Origin: CAYVIB01 sp964451365
Lineage (GTDB): Bacteria; Pseudomonadota; Gammaproteobacteria; Pseudomonadales; Cellvibrionaceae
Assembly (NCBI GenBank): GCA_964451365.1
Contig: CAYVIB010000016.1
Coordinates: forward strand, 32,861-96,860
Length of the DNA stretch: 64,000 nt
Reading direction: 5' to 3'
This document shows positions 8,800 to 15,875 of the stretch, piece after piece. The translations under genes were made by a program, and so were the position numbers. Each line of letters begins with the position of its first letter. Within the stretch, counting starts at the first letter, position 1. The notes under the pieces were generated by a model that was given only the letters and a program-made list of their open reading frames with translations, searched no databases and was not told the DNA's origin.

Positions 8800-9159
8800 A
8801 TGACAACAGGAGTACTTAAGTCAGCAACCTCAAGCAAAAAAATCAGCGGTGTGGTAAAGGCATTTGCGGCCATGTGCATGCTCAGCATGGTTGTCGCGGT
8901 ACCGAATGCCCTGGCGGCGGATAAAAAAGCTTCGGCGAAAAAGGAAGTCGCTGTACAACAGGTTGCGGCCAAAGTCAGCATCAACAAAGCGGATGTGGAT
9001 GCGCTGGCGAGCTTAACCGGTGTTGGGCTCGCGAAGGCGGAAGCGATCATCGCTTATCGCAAGGCGCGCGGGGGATTTAAGTCCATTGAGCAATTGGCTG
9101 AAGTAAAAGGTATTGGCGAGGCCACCATAGCCAAAAACCGCAGTCGCCTGACGCTCTAA
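8800..9159 (+). CDS. Small exported helix-hairpin-helix protein, ComEA-like
   Basis: The 119-residue protein has a signal-peptide-like N-terminus (hydrophobic residues about 17-35, likely cut at NALA/AD), a Lys/Ala-rich linker, and a ComEA-type helix-hairpin-helix domain at residues about 56-119: VSINKADVDALASL, TGVGLAKAEAIIAYR and VKGIGEATIAKNR. ComEA proteins bind DNA at the cell surface during uptake for transformation. Short gammaproteobacterial versions are often annotated simply as HhH proteins of uncertain role. The ATG at 8800 has TAGGAGAT 6 nt upstream; the longer TTG start would spoil the signal peptide. A strong terminator follows. Confidence 0.85.
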   Translation: MTTGVLKSATSSKKISGVVKAFAAMCMLSMVVAVPNALAADKKASAKKEVAVQQVAAKVSINKADVDALASLTGVGLAKAEAIIAYRKARGGFKSIEQLAEVKGIGEATIAKNRSRLTL

Positions 9160-9201
9160 AGTGGTAGAATAGCCAGCGCTCAGGCTGGCTAATAAATTTA
9201 C

Positions 9202-9237
9202 AAAAAAGCCCGGCCAAGTGCCGGGCTTTTTGTTTTT
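9202..9237 (+). terminator. Rho-independent terminator after the ComEA-like gene
   Basis: AAAAAGCCCGGC / GCCGGGCTTTTT forms a long perfect stem with a 5-nt loop followed by a T-rich run. A second small hairpin GCCAGC/GCTGGC lies just before it, at about 9172-9190. Confidence 0.9.
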
Positions 9238-9242
9238 AATGT

Positions 9243-9291
9243 TTTCTGTTAAAAAAGCTTTCTGTTAAAAAAGGCTTTCTGTTAGAAAAGG
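9243..9291 (+). repeat. Three tandem copies of a 16-17 bp unit upstream of pyrF
   Basis: The unit TTTCTGTTAAAAAAG is repeated three times (about 9243-9258, 9259-9275, 9276-9291), the last with one A-to-G change. It lies between a terminator and the pyrF start, so it occupies the pyrF promoter or 5' leader. Confidence 0.7.
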
Positions 9292-9298
9292 TGGCTTC

Positions 9299-10018
9299 TT
9301 GTCGACAACTCATCAACCACAACCGCGAATAATCGTTGCCCTCGATTACGATCGTCACGATTCCTGCATGGCACTGGCAAAACAACTGGACCCAAAATTG
9401 TGCCGGCTAAAAATAGGCAAGGAGCTGTTTACCTCCATCGGGCCCAAAATAGTTGAGGATGTGCAGGCGCTCGGGTTTGATGTTTTTCTCGATCTCAAAT
9501 TTCACGATATTCCCAACACCGTGGGTAAAGCGGTGAAAGCGGCGGCCGATCTCGGCGTGTGGATGGCTAATGTCCACGCCGGTGGTGGCCGGCAGATGAT
9601 GGAAAACGCGCGCGAACAGCTTGCATCGTTCAAATCACCGCCATTACTGATTGCGGTGACGGTACTGACCAGTATGGATCAGGCGACTCTGAATTCCGTG
9701 GGTGTGCCGACGCCGCCGGTGGAGCAGGTGAAACTACTCGCCCGATTGGCCACCGACGCGGGCCTGGATGGCGTTGTCTGCTCCGCCCAGGAAGTGGAAA
9801 TGCTCAAACGGGAATGTGGTGACGACTTCCTCTGCGTCACCCCGGGCATTCGACCGGCGCAAAGCGCGGCGGATGACCAGAAAAGAATCGTCACCCCTGC
9901 ACAGGCGGTAAAAAATGGCAGCGACTACATAGTGATTGGCCGACCCATTACCCAGGCCCCGGATCCCGCCGCCGCATGCCGACAGATCGCGCAGGAAATT
10001 GCGGAGCTGGAACAATGA
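9299..10018 (+). CDS. pyrF: Orotidine 5'-phosphate decarboxylase
   Basis: The 239-residue cytoplasmic enzyme makes UMP from OMP, the last step of de novo pyrimidine synthesis. The catalytic DLKFHDIPNT motif is at residues about 66-75, with IVALDYD near the N-terminus (substrate Asp), VTPGIRP and YIVIGRPIT at the phosphate site. The start is a TTG at 9299 with AGAAAAGGTGG just upstream, and no ATG or GTG lies near. Its stop overlaps the cmk start (ATGA), so the two pyrimidine nucleotide genes are translationally coupled. In Pseudomonas pyrF lies elsewhere in this neighbourhood, after lapB. Confidence 0.96.
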   Translation: MSTTHQPQPRIIVALDYDRHDSCMALAKQLDPKLCRLKIGKELFTSIGPKIVEDVQALGFDVFLDLKFHDIPNTVGKAVKAAADLGVWMANVHAGGGRQMMENAREQLASFKSPPLLIAVTVLTSMDQATLNSVGVPTPPVEQVKLLARLATDAGLDGVVCSAQEVEMLKRECGDDFLCVTPGIRPAQSAADDQKRIVTPAQAVKNGSDYIVIGRPITQAPDPAAACRQIAQEIAELEQ

Positions 10019-10707
10019 ACGAGACTCTACCTGTAATCACTATTGATGGCCCAAGCGGTTCGGGGAAGGGCACTATTGCCCGGCTGGTTGCCACCAAAAC
10101 CGGCTTTACTCTACTCGACAGTGGTGCACTGTACCGGCTGACCGCCCTGGCAGCCAAAAACAGTTCAGTCGATTTTGATGATGAAGACGCGGTGGCGGAC
10201 CAGGCGGGCAATCTCGACGTCGTTTTCGACGTAACCAACGGCGCAACCCTTTTGGCCGGGAAGGATGTTACGTCGGATATCCGGCGGGAAGAGATCGGCA
10301 TGCACGCCTCCAAAGTTGCCGCTTATCCCAAGGTGCGCGCGGCACTGCTGCAACGGCAGCGTGACTTTTTGCAGGCGCCCGGCCTGGTGGCGGACGGTCG
10401 CGATATGGGCACGGTGGTTTTCCCTCGGGCGACACTGAAAGTATTCCTGACCGCCAGCGCGGAAGAGCGGGCCCGCCGCCGGCTGGAACAGCTTAGGTTT
10501 TCGGGTCAGCGGGTAAGCGACGGGGATTACCAGAAAATCCTGGCGGATATTGAGGCGCGCGACTTGAAAGACACCAACCGCGCGGTTTCCCCCTTGATTC
10601 CGGCGGCGGATGCGATCATTCTGGACAGCACCAGTCTAACGATACCGGAAGTGTTTAATCAGGTGATGTCCCACTTTCGGGAACGCACGGGAAGGGAGAT
10701 TCAATAG
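10015..10707 (+). CDS. cmk: Cytidylate kinase
   Basis: The 230-residue kinase converts CMP and dCMP to diphosphates in the cytoplasm. The P-loop GPSGSGKGT is at residues about 10-18, followed by LDSGALYR, VADGRDMGTVVFP and RDLKDTNRAVSPL, all family hallmarks. The ATG at 10015 overlaps the pyrF stop by the ATGA arrangement. The stop overlaps by one base the GTG of lapA. In most gammaproteobacteria cmk is followed directly by rpsA; here lapA and lapB lie between. Confidence 0.97.
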   Translation: MNETLPVITIDGPSGSGKGTIARLVATKTGFTLLDSGALYRLTALAAKNSSVDFDDEDAVADQAGNLDVVFDVTNGATLLAGKDVTSDIRREEIGMHASKVAAYPKVRAALLQRQRDFLQAPGLVADGRDMGTVVFPRATLKVFLTASAEERARRRLEQLRFSGQRVSDGDYQKILADIEARDLKDTNRAVSPLIPAADAIILDSTSLTIPEVFNQVMSHFRERTGREIQ

Positions 10708-11015
10708 TGTTTCGCGGAATCCTGAATTTCTTCAAGTCCATTCTGATGTTCTGCTGGCTCTTGGCGGTGCTGGTTTTGGGGGCGTGGATTGCGCTGACCA
10801 ACAACGAGCCGTTATCGCTGAACGTTTTTGGCTTGCAGCTGCCGGAGTTTAACGCCGGCGTGTATATGTGCGCGGTACTGATGGTGGGCGTGCTTTTAGG
10901 CTACGTTACGCATTACGTGGTCACCCAGCGAAAAATGCTTGCCCGCAAACGCGCGCTGTCGAAAGCAAACCGGGAAGTGGCCCGGCTGCAAAACGAACGC
11001 ATTAAAGGGGTTTGA
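10707..11015 (+). CDS. lapA: Lipopolysaccharide assembly protein A (LapA/YciS family)
   Basis: The 102-residue inner-membrane protein has two hydrophobic segments (residues about 10-30 and 48-68) and a basic, helical C-terminal tail. NNEPLSLNVFG between the membrane segments is typical of the DUF1049/LapA family. LapA works with LapB to balance LPS synthesis and transport. The start is a GTG overlapping the cmk stop (TAGTG). The C-terminus meets lapB. Confidence 0.88.
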   Translation: MFRGILNFFKSILMFCWLLAVLVLGAWIALTNNEPLSLNVFGLQLPEFNAGVYMCAVLMVGVLLGYVTHYVVTQRKMLARKRALSKANREVARLQNERIKGV

Positions 11016-11032
11016 TCGCCCGAGGAGAATAC

Positions 11033-12271
11033 TTGAATTTTACCGACCTGCTGATATTCGCGCTGCTTGCCCTGGCGGTGGCGGCCGGTTATTGGCTGGG
11101 GCGGTCGGGCCGACTTCGCGGGTTGCCATCATCATCTCCACTTTCCTGGCCGCAACAGCGCTATTATGAAGGCCTGACCCAACTGCTCAACGACCAGCCC
11201 GACGCGGCGATCGATACCTTTATTTCCGCCCTGGATGTTAACAATGACACACTGGAGACCCATCTCGCCCTGGCCAGTCTGCTGCGCCGGCGCGGTGAAG
11301 TGGCCAGGGCAATACGTGTTCACCAGAATCTGCTTGCGCGGCCCAGCCTCAGCCGGGCGCAACACCAACTGGCGCAACTGGAACTCGGCATTGATTACTT
11401 GCGCTCGGGCCTGCTCGACCGGGCGGAATCCCTGTTCAAGGAACTGGTTGAAGTATACGACCTGGAAAAAAACGTGCGCAAAAAAGCGCTCGAGCACCTG
11501 CTCGAAGTCTACCAGGACACCAAGGAGTGGCTTGCCGCCATCGATGTTGCGGATCGACTGACCACGCGAAAATTTTCCCCCACCGCCGACAGTTGGCGGG
11601 AACTGCAGGCCCAGTACAGTTGCGAGCTGGCCCAGGAGGCCATCGAAAAGCAGGACTGGCTCGCCGCCAGGCGCTGCCTGAATTCGGCCCTGCGCTACGA
11701 CAAGAAATGTGTGCGGGCCAACCTGCTTGTGGCTCGCCTGGAAATGATCCACGGGTCCTATCCCTCGGCAATCGTTGCCCTGCGCAGAGTCCCCCAGCAA
11801 AACGAAAAGTTTTCTCCCGAAATCCTTGGGCCGATTTACGAATGCTATAAAAAGCAGGATAGCCCAAGGGAGCTGCTGAACGAACTGCGCGAATTGTATT
11901 ACTCGAAAAAGGACCTGCTGACGCTCCAGTACCTGACGAAAACTGTGGAAGTCTGCGAGGGAGGCGACGCCGCCATTGCGCTATTGATGGAAGAGTTGCG
12001 CTACTACCCGAAAATGGAAGTGGCCGCGGAATTGTTGAAGCTGGTCACCGACGAGCGCGGCCCCAACAGCCTGCGAAATTACGTGAAGGTAAAAGCCCTG
12101 CTGGAAAAGCTGACGGAGACCCGGCAGGTCTACCAGTGCGAAAACTGCGGTTTCAGCGGAGAACAGCTCCACTGGCTGTGCCCCAGTTGCAAGCACTGGG
12201 TGACCATCAGTTTGCAGCCGCATTTAAGTAATATTGCGCCAAACCCGGAGAAGTTGGAGAGTTTGGGGTAA
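11033..12271 (+). CDS. lapB: Lipopolysaccharide assembly protein B (LapB/YciM), TPR and rubredoxin-like protein
   Basis: The 412-residue protein has one N-terminal membrane segment (residues about 3-22), a series of TPR-like helix pairs through the middle, and a C-terminal rubredoxin-type metal site CENCGFSG...CPSCKHW. LapB in E. coli recruits FtsH-dependent turnover of LpxC and couples LPS synthesis to assembly. The start is set at the TTG of 11033 because GAGGAG lies 6 nt upstream; an in-frame TTG at 11012 overlaps the lapA stop and would add 7 residues. The lapAB pair precedes rpsA here. Confidence 0.92.
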   Translation: MNFTDLLIFALLALAVAAGYWLGRSGRLRGLPSSSPLSWPQQRYYEGLTQLLNDQPDAAIDTFISALDVNNDTLETHLALASLLRRRGEVARAIRVHQNLLARPSLSRAQHQLAQLELGIDYLRSGLLDRAESLFKELVEVYDLEKNVRKKALEHLLEVYQDTKEWLAAIDVADRLTTRKFSPTADSWRELQAQYSCELAQEAIEKQDWLAARRCLNSALRYDKKCVRANLLVARLEMIHGSYPSAIVALRRVPQQNEKFSPEILGPIYECYKKQDSPRELLNELRELYYSKKDLLTLQYLTKTVEVCEGGDAAIALLMEELRYYPKMEVAAELLKLVTDERGPNSLRNYVKVKALLEKLTETRQVYQCENCGFSGEQLHWLCPSCKHWVTISLQPHLSNIAPNPEKLESLG

Positions 12272-12389
12272 GGCTCGGTCAATAGATGTCATTTCGAGTA
12301 TCCGGGTGATCTGTAAAAGAAGGGCAGATGCTTCAGGGCGTTCCGGTTTCTCTTACGTACGTCATGTTCGCGTAGCGGACATCCAGGAG

Positions 12390-12472
12390 GTAGGTCGGGT
12401 AAGCGCTAGCGCCACCCGACATCTTCCCTTCGCCGAAGAACCTCCGGCGGGCGCTTTGCTTGTCCGCCCTAC
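12390..12472. repeat. Palindromic repeat upstream of rpsA
   Basis: The unit begins GTAGGTCGGGTAAGCGC and ends GTCCGCCCTAC, with internal GGCGGGCGCTTTGC resembling the second half of the 45353-45492 unit. It lies in the 468-nt gap between lapB and rpsA. The flanks of that gap otherwise hold only the probable rpsA leader. Confidence 0.65.
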
Positions 12473-12542
12473 AACCAACCTTCTTCAACCCTTGATTTAT
12501 CTTGCTTATCCCCCACCTTTCTGTTAGCCTCGCGAGCCTCGA

Positions 12543-12591
12543 AAAGGGGTCTCTTTCACAGCCTTCGGGTTACTGTGTCGAATGTCCCTTT
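12543..12591 (+). promoter_or_regulatory. Possible structured leader of rpsA
   Basis: AAAGGG at 12543-12548 and CCCTTT at 12586-12591 flank an inner CACAG/CTGTG stem, giving one extended hairpin about 150 nt before the rpsA start. S1 represses its own translation through leader structure in E. coli. A similar role here is only inferred; no clear -35/-10 pair could be fixed. Confidence 0.3.
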
Positions 12592-12739
12592 AACAGGTGT
12601 TTTTGCATGTTTTCCCGCCAGAAGTGAACGTGCAAAAGCGCACTTTTAACTACCCCGTGCACTGGCAACACGGCAGGCGAATCTGGGCCACGCGAATAAC
12701 GCTGGTTTGGACAAGCTTCTTTTATATAGGTATGACTCA

Positions 12740-14425
12740 ATGAGCGAAAGTTTCGCAGAACTGTTTGAAGAAAGTTTAAAAACCGTCGATATGGAACCCG
12801 GTACCATCGTCACCGGCGTCGTTATCGACATCGACCAGGACTGGGTAACCGTCCACGCTGGTCTGAAATCCGAAGGCGTTATTCCCGCCGCACAATTCCT
12901 GAATGAAAAAGGCGAATTAAACCTCAGCATTGGCGACGAAGTGCAGGTTGCACTGGAAACCGTCGAAGATGGCTTTGGGGAAACCCGTCTTTCCCGCGAA
13001 AAAGCCAAACGCGCTGAATCCTGGAAAATTTTGGAAGCCGCCAACGAAGCCGACGAAGTGATCATGGGTGTCATCAATGGCAAGGTAAAAGGTGGTTTCA
13101 CCGTTGACGTTGCCGGTATCCGTGCCTTCCTGCCCGGTTCCCTGGTGGACGTCCGCCCGGTGCGCGAGACCACTCACCTGGAAGGTAAAGAGCTTGAATT
13201 CAAAGTGATCAAGCTGGACCAAAAACGCAACAACGTGGTTGTTTCCCGCCGCGCGGTGATGGAGCAATCCAACGTCGAAGAACGCGAAGAACTGCTGGCC
13301 AACCTGCAAGAGGGCATGGCGGTCAAGGGTATCGTGAAGAACCTGACCGACTACGGTGCCTTCGTCGATCTGGGTGGCGTGGATGGCCTGCTGCACATCA
13401 CCGACATGGCCTGGAAGCGCATCAAGCATCCGGGTGAAATCGTCAACATCGGCGATGAAATTGAAGTAAAAGTGCTGAAGTTCGACCGCGAGCGCAACCG
13501 CGTCTCCCTTGGCCTGAAGCAACTGGGCGAAGACCCCTGGGCCGCGATCAAGGATCGTTACCCCGAAGGTTCCAAGGTCAAGGCGAAAATCACCAACCTT
13601 ACCGACTACGGCTGCTTTGCCGAAATCGAAGAGGGTGTGGAAGGCTTGGTGCACGTCTCCGAAATGGACTGGACCAACAAAAACATCCACCCGTCCAAGG
13701 TTGTAAACCTGGGCGACGAAGTGGAAGTGATGATCCTGGACATCGACGAAGAGCGCCGCCGTATCTCCCTGGGTATCAAGCAGTGCCAGGAAAATCCGTG
13801 GGATGCCTTCTCCGCGCAATACGCCAAGGGCGACAAAATTACCGGCAAAATCAAATCCATTACTGATTTCGGTATCTTCATCGGCCTGGACGGCGGCATT
13901 GACGGCCTGGTTCACCTGTCCGACATCTCCTGGAACGAGCCCGGCGAAGAAGCTGTGCGGAAGTTCAAGAAGGGCGACGAGCTGGAAACCGTGGTATTGG
14001 CCATCGACCCCGAGCGCGAGCGTATCTCCCTGGGTATCAAGCAGCTTGAGCAGGACCCGTTCTCCGCCTACGTGACCGAGAATGACAAAGGCGCTATCGT
14101 GAAGGGCACCGTTAAATCAATTGAAGCCAAGGAAGCGGTTATTGTTCTGGCTGAAGACGTGGAAGGCACCCTGAAAGCGTCCGAAATCAGCCGTGACAAA
14201 GTGGAAGACGCCCGCAACGCGCTGAAGGAAGGTGACGAGGTGGAAGCCAAAATCACCAACATCGACCGCAAGAACCGTACACTCATCCTGAGCATTAAAG
14301 CCAAGGATGCCGACGACGAAAAAGCGGCGATCAAGGAACACAGCGCCAAGCAGGCCGAGCATGCAGCCCCGGCCACCATCGGCGACCTGATCAAGGCGCA
14401 GATCGAAAGCCAGGACAAGCAATAA
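12740..14425 (+). CDS. rpsA: 30S ribosomal protein S1
   Basis: The 561-residue protein helps the 30S subunit bind and unfold mRNA. Six S1-type OB domains are seen in a row: a divergent first pair, then strong copies with GMAVKGIVKNLTDYGAFVDL, GSKVKAKITNLTDYGCF, GDKITGKIKSITDFGIF and a weaker last one near VKGTVKSIEAKEAV. The ATG at 12740 (MSESFAELFEES) matches other S1 proteins. An in-frame upstream TTG adds an unrelated stretch. The ribosome site is poor (TATAGG), as is usual for autoregulated rpsA. A terminator follows. Confidence 0.97.
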   Translation: MSESFAELFEESLKTVDMEPGTIVTGVVIDIDQDWVTVHAGLKSEGVIPAAQFLNEKGELNLSIGDEVQVALETVEDGFGETRLSREKAKRAESWKILEAANEADEVIMGVINGKVKGGFTVDVAGIRAFLPGSLVDVRPVRETTHLEGKELEFKVIKLDQKRNNVVVSRRAVMEQSNVEEREELLANLQEGMAVKGIVKNLTDYGAFVDLGGVDGLLHITDMAWKRIKHPGEIVNIGDEIEVKVLKFDRERNRVSLGLKQLGEDPWAAIKDRYPEGSKVKAKITNLTDYGCFAEIEEGVEGLVHVSEMDWTNKNIHPSKVVNLGDEVEVMILDIDEERRRISLGIKQCQENPWDAFSAQYAKGDKITGKIKSITDFGIFIGLDGGIDGLVHLSDISWNEPGEEAVRKFKKGDELETVVLAIDPERERISLGIKQLEQDPFSAYVTENDKGAIVKGTVKSIEAKEAVIVLAEDVEGTLKASEISRDKVEDARNALKEGDEVEAKITNIDRKNRTLILSIKAKDADDEKAAIKEHSAKQAEHAAPATIGDLIKAQIESQDKQ

Positions 14426-14450
14426 GCCCCGGCTTTTATCAAACCTCCTA

Positions 14451-14477
14451 AAAGCGGCCCCAGTGGCCGTTTTTTTT
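14451..14477 (+). terminator. Rho-independent terminator after rpsA
   Basis: AAAGCGGCC / GGCCG stem with a CCAGT-type loop followed by eight T residues. Confidence 0.88.
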
Positions 14478-14495
14478 ACGTCTTCTCACCGGCCC

Positions 14496-14540
14496 GTAGT
14501 CGGGTAAGCGATGGTCCGACACTTCGGGCACCACCCGCCG
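14496..14540. repeat. Palindromic repeat, left flank of the toxin-antitoxin pair
   Basis: GTAGTCGGGTAAGCGATGG, then TCCGACACTTCGGGCACC and ACCCGCC. It is almost identical over about 45 nt to the copy at 15150-15194, in the same orientation. The two copies bracket the small toxin-antitoxin operon. Confidence 0.75.
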
Positions 14541-14611
14541 TATTCCCATCAAGCAGCCAATATGTTAGCCTCCATTAGCAGCGTTAAACATTGTTAAACA
14601 ATGGTGAATAT

Positions 14612-14875
14612 ATGTTAGGTATAAGATTGGATGAGCAGTTGGAGCGACGACTAAATGCCCTCGCCGAAAAAACACACCGATCCAAAAGCTATATTGCCAA
14701 AGAGGCGTTAAAACGGTATCTGGAGCAGGAGGAAATTAACGAACACGAGAAGCAATTGGCTTTTTCCCGATGGGAGCGCTATCAGGAGACCGGTGATACA
14801 ATCAGTCATGATCAGGTAGTCGATTGGCTGGATACCTGGGGTTCGGACGAGGAGAAACCGTGCCCTGTGAAATAG
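14612..14875 (+). CDS. Ribbon-helix-helix antitoxin of a RelE/ParE-type module
   Basis: The 87-residue protein begins MLGIRLDEQLERRLNALAE, a beta strand plus helix typical of the CopG/RelB ribbon-helix-helix fold, followed by KTHRSKSYIAKEALKRYL. The acidic C-terminus (residues about 55-87) would wrap the toxin. Such antitoxins bind the operon promoter as dimers and neutralise the toxin. The ATG at 14612 is preferred over a TTG 21 nt upstream because the strand motif starts right after it. The toxin gene starts 16 nt before this gene's stop. Confidence 0.85.
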   Translation: MLGIRLDEQLERRLNALAEKTHRSKSYIAKEALKRYLEQEEINEHEKQLAFSRWERYQETGDTISHDQVVDWLDTWGSDEEKPCPVK

Positions 14876-15153
14876 CCTGGTTGCCAGACGCCGTAAAGGA
14901 TTTGGCGCGATTAAGGGATTTTATTCAGGAGAAGAATCCCGCTGCGGCATTTCGGGCTGCGGAAAAAATAAAAGAAGCGACAGTGGTGTTATCGGAAAAC
15001 CCGGAAGCAGGAAAACCTGTCGAAGGAGCTTTACCTTTTAGAGACCTTTTTATCCCATTTGGAATTGGCAACTACATATTGCGCTACCGCCAGGATGGCA
15101 GCCGGATATTTATAGTCCGCATTCGACATAGCAGGGAGGAAAATTTCCTGTAG
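14860..15153 (+). CDS. RelE/ParE-family toxin
   Basis: The 97-residue protein shows the RelE/ParE pattern: EIAWLPDAVKDLARLRDFIQEKNP, AAEKIKEATVVLSENPEAGKPVEG, FRDLFIPFGIGNYILRYRQ and a final VRIRHSREE. Toxins of this fold cleave ribosome-bound mRNA or poison gyrase; which of the two applies here cannot be told. The start is GTG 14860, with GAGGAGAAA upstream inside the antitoxin gene. The TAG stop is formed by the left GTAGG edge of the next repeat, as in gyrA. Confidence 0.87.
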   Translation: MPCEIAWLPDAVKDLARLRDFIQEKNPAAAFRAAEKIKEATVVLSENPEAGKPVEGALPFRDLFIPFGIGNYILRYRQDGSRIFIVRIRHSREENFL

Positions 15154-15194
15154 GCCGGGTAAGCGATGGTCCGACACTTCGGGCGCCACCCGCC
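15150..15194. repeat. Palindromic repeat, right flank of the toxin-antitoxin pair
   Basis: GTAGGCCGGGTAAGCGATGG followed by TCCGACACTTCGGGCGCC and ACCCGCC. It is a near-perfect direct copy of 14496-14540 and supplies the toxin's stop codon. Beyond it, 15195-15382 is an AT-rich gap that should hold the ihfB promoter, but no box could be assigned. Confidence 0.75.
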
Positions 15195-15382
15195 AATTTC
15201 CACCATATTATTGATTTAATTGGATTTTTCTCTTTTATCCGCGACAAAAGTATTGTATAACAACGACTTGCAACAAAAAGGTCGTATGGAATCTGTGTAA
15301 CGCCGGTAACACAATGATAACTCCCGCCTTTTGGTCTATTATCAAGGATGTTTAGCGCGTTACACCGCAGAAGTGGATAACT

Positions 15383-15676
15383 ATGACAAAATCCGAGCTA
15401 ATCGAGCGCATCGCCGAAAAACAAGACCAGTTATCGGCAAAGGACATTGAGCTGGCGGTAAAGCTCGTTATTGAATATATGTCCCAATGCCTGGCAACGG
15501 GCAATCGCATAGAAATCCGGGGTTTTGGCAGCTTTTCCCTGCATTACCGGGCTCCCCGGACTGGAAGAAACCCAAAAACCGGCGAATCCGTCACCCTCGA
15601 CGGGAAATATGTGCCACACTTTAAACCGGGTAAGGAAATGCGGGACAGGGTAAACGAAAGCCTGCAAAACGAATAA
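15383..15676 (+). CDS. ihfB: Integration host factor subunit beta
   Basis: The 97-residue DNA-bending protein begins MTKSELIERIAE and contains IEIRGFGSFSLHYRAPRTGR, NPKTGESVTLDGKYVPHFKPG, nearly identical to E. coli IHF-beta. This separates it from HU and from the alpha subunit at 47903. With IhfA it shapes nucleoid and promoter architecture. In Pseudomonas the O-antigen locus lies next to this gene (himD), and a polysaccharide locus follows here as well. Confidence 0.96.
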   Translation: MTKSELIERIAEKQDQLSAKDIELAVKLVIEYMSQCLATGNRIEIRGFGSFSLHYRAPRTGRNPKTGESVTLDGKYVPHFKPGKEMRDRVNESLQNE

Positions 15677-15789
15677 TTAACAAAAATAATAATAAAAAAG
15701 GCCAATTAGGCAGCCGATAAATTGCTTCCGAACGCCTCACACAAGTATTCCGATACATTTTTAAACAGATTCTGATGTGAGAGAGCGCT

Positions 15790-15795
15790 TATAAT
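15790..15795 (+). promoter_or_regulatory. Candidate -10 box upstream of the manC-type gene
   Basis: TATAAT lies 80 nt before the GTG start in the ihfB-manC gap. No convincing -35 box is found at 16-18 nt. It is the most likely entry point of polysaccharide-locus transcription that can be seen here. Confidence 0.3.
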
Positions 15796-15875
15796 GCCGC
15801 GCTTTCAGTGCATACATAAGAGTTATAACATTGTGCCGTGACTACAGTGGTTCTTGAAGACATCCAGGCAAGTCA

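Noticed and set aside
9243..9291. CRISPR-like array
   Set aside because: The three units are directly tandem, without spacers. No CRISPR array was seen anywhere in the window.
12272..12739. Riboswitch in the rpsA upstream gap
   Set aside because: Only simple hairpins are visible; nothing matches a known riboswitch core.
12917..13915. 332-codon minus-strand frame opposite rpsA
   Set aside because: It mirrors the repeated S1 domains, which explains its apparent internal repeats.
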